A stretch of 64,000 nucleotides of DNA from NCBI RefSeq assembly GCF_009711165.2, contig NZ_WMID02000028.1:1-64000 (forward strand). The letters run 5' to 3'. Below, piece by piece: positions 63,845 through 64,000 of the stretch (its first letter is position 1; each line of letters begins with the position of its first letter). Source of the stretch: Flavobacterium sp. MC2016-06. GTDB taxonomy: Bacteria > Bacteroidota > Bacteroidia > Flavobacteriales > Flavobacteriaceae. The position numbers were made by a program, and so were the translations under genes. Below the pieces are notes generated by a model that saw only the letters and a list, made by a program, of their open reading frames with translations, ran no database searches and had not been told where the DNA came from.

Positions 63845-64000
63845 ATGAATAAACTGTCCAAAAAACTAACACTATTCTTCTTCTCAGGAATACTCGCTAT
63901 TATTGCAGGTATCATTTACGCTATAATGCTAATAACAGGAAATTCGGCAGAAGATGGCTTATTAGGAATCTATATTTTATTTGGTTTAATTCCTATTTCA
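63845..64000 (+). CDS. Membrane protein, N-terminal part only
   Basis: An ATG at 63845 opens a frame that stays open to the window edge (52 codons): MNKLSKKLTLFFFSGILAII and onward, containing a first transmembrane helix (FFFSGILAIIAGIIYAIMLI) and the start of a second (LLGIYILFGLIPIS). It lies 9 bp after the PrcB-like gene and is probably co-transcribed. The family cannot be judged. Confidence 0.65.
   Translation, partial: MNKLSKKLTLFFFSGILAIIAGIIYAIMLITGNSAEDGLLGIYILFGLIPIS

Overview
The window is A+T-rich DNA from a member of the Bacteroidota, almost certainly Flavobacterium or a close relative. Support comes from two giant secreted repeat proteins (one ending in a type IX secretion type A sorting domain), a TonB-dependent receptor with a carboxypeptidase-regulatory-like N-terminus, DUF4270 and DUF4286 proteins, an OlsF-type ornithine-lipid synthase, an isolated atpD-atpC pair, A-rich leaders instead of Shine-Dalgarno sites, and repeated matches to the flavobacterial promoter -7 box TAnnTTTG. 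No rRNA, tRNA, CRISPR array, transposase or phage gene was seen.

Layout. 1-10.7 kb: two long surface/secreted proteins on opposite strands, with recX between them. 10.7-18.1 kb (minus strand): biotin genes bioF, bioD, bioA plus a FabF-like ketosynthase; a GxxExxY gene, a TraB/GumN protein, an ECF sigma factor and a membrane partner lie between bioF and bioD. 18.2-20.7 kb: atpD-atpC and a small membrane protein gene. 20.9-25.4 kb: TonB-dependent receptor and GDSL/SGNH lipoprotein. 25.7-31.3 kb: a coiled-coil surface protein, then a half-length GT5 glycogen-synthase-like gene, DUF4270 and glmS. 31.4-37.3 kb (plus strand): panC, panD, an esterase-like protein, radA and a GT51 transglycosylase. 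37.5-43.7 kb: a LytTR/LytS-type two-component system divergent from a SIMPL-domain protein, an L,D-transpeptidase lipoprotein and a MuiA-family protein. 43.8-47.6 kb: aldo/keto reductase, a decayed toxin-antitoxin locus, OmpA lipoprotein, exonuclease III. 47.8-54.7 kb: OlsF, DUF2752/DUF4234 membrane proteins, a D-2-hydroxyacid dehydrogenase, NhaA, a lipoprotein, a cytochrome c, ProC. 54.8-64 kb: MgtE, RsmA, DUF4286, a TPR protein, Lgt, SerS, a DMP19-like protein, a possible SUKH protein, a PrcB-like lipoprotein and the start of a membrane protein.

Most genes are core metabolism or envelope functions. The strongest non-standard signals are in the DNA between genes. (1) Upstream of the SIMPL and L,D-transpeptidase genes, next to the LytTR system, are two matching operator-promoter blocks: direct TCACC repeats 21 nt apart, with a TAnnTTTG box at the same distance in both. 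This predicts a small envelope regulon. (2) Two unrelated single genes, one after atpC and one after glmS, are each bracketed by exact direct copies (42 and 38 nt) of the upstream gene's terminator, which suggests cargo insertion at terminators. (3) The GxxExxY gene is bracketed by imperfect inverted repeats whose relatives occur elsewhere in the window. (4) Several families of palindromic intergenic repeats are present, including a possibly structured element at 46.73-46.82 kb. These are inferences from sequence and need the comparisons named in the findings.
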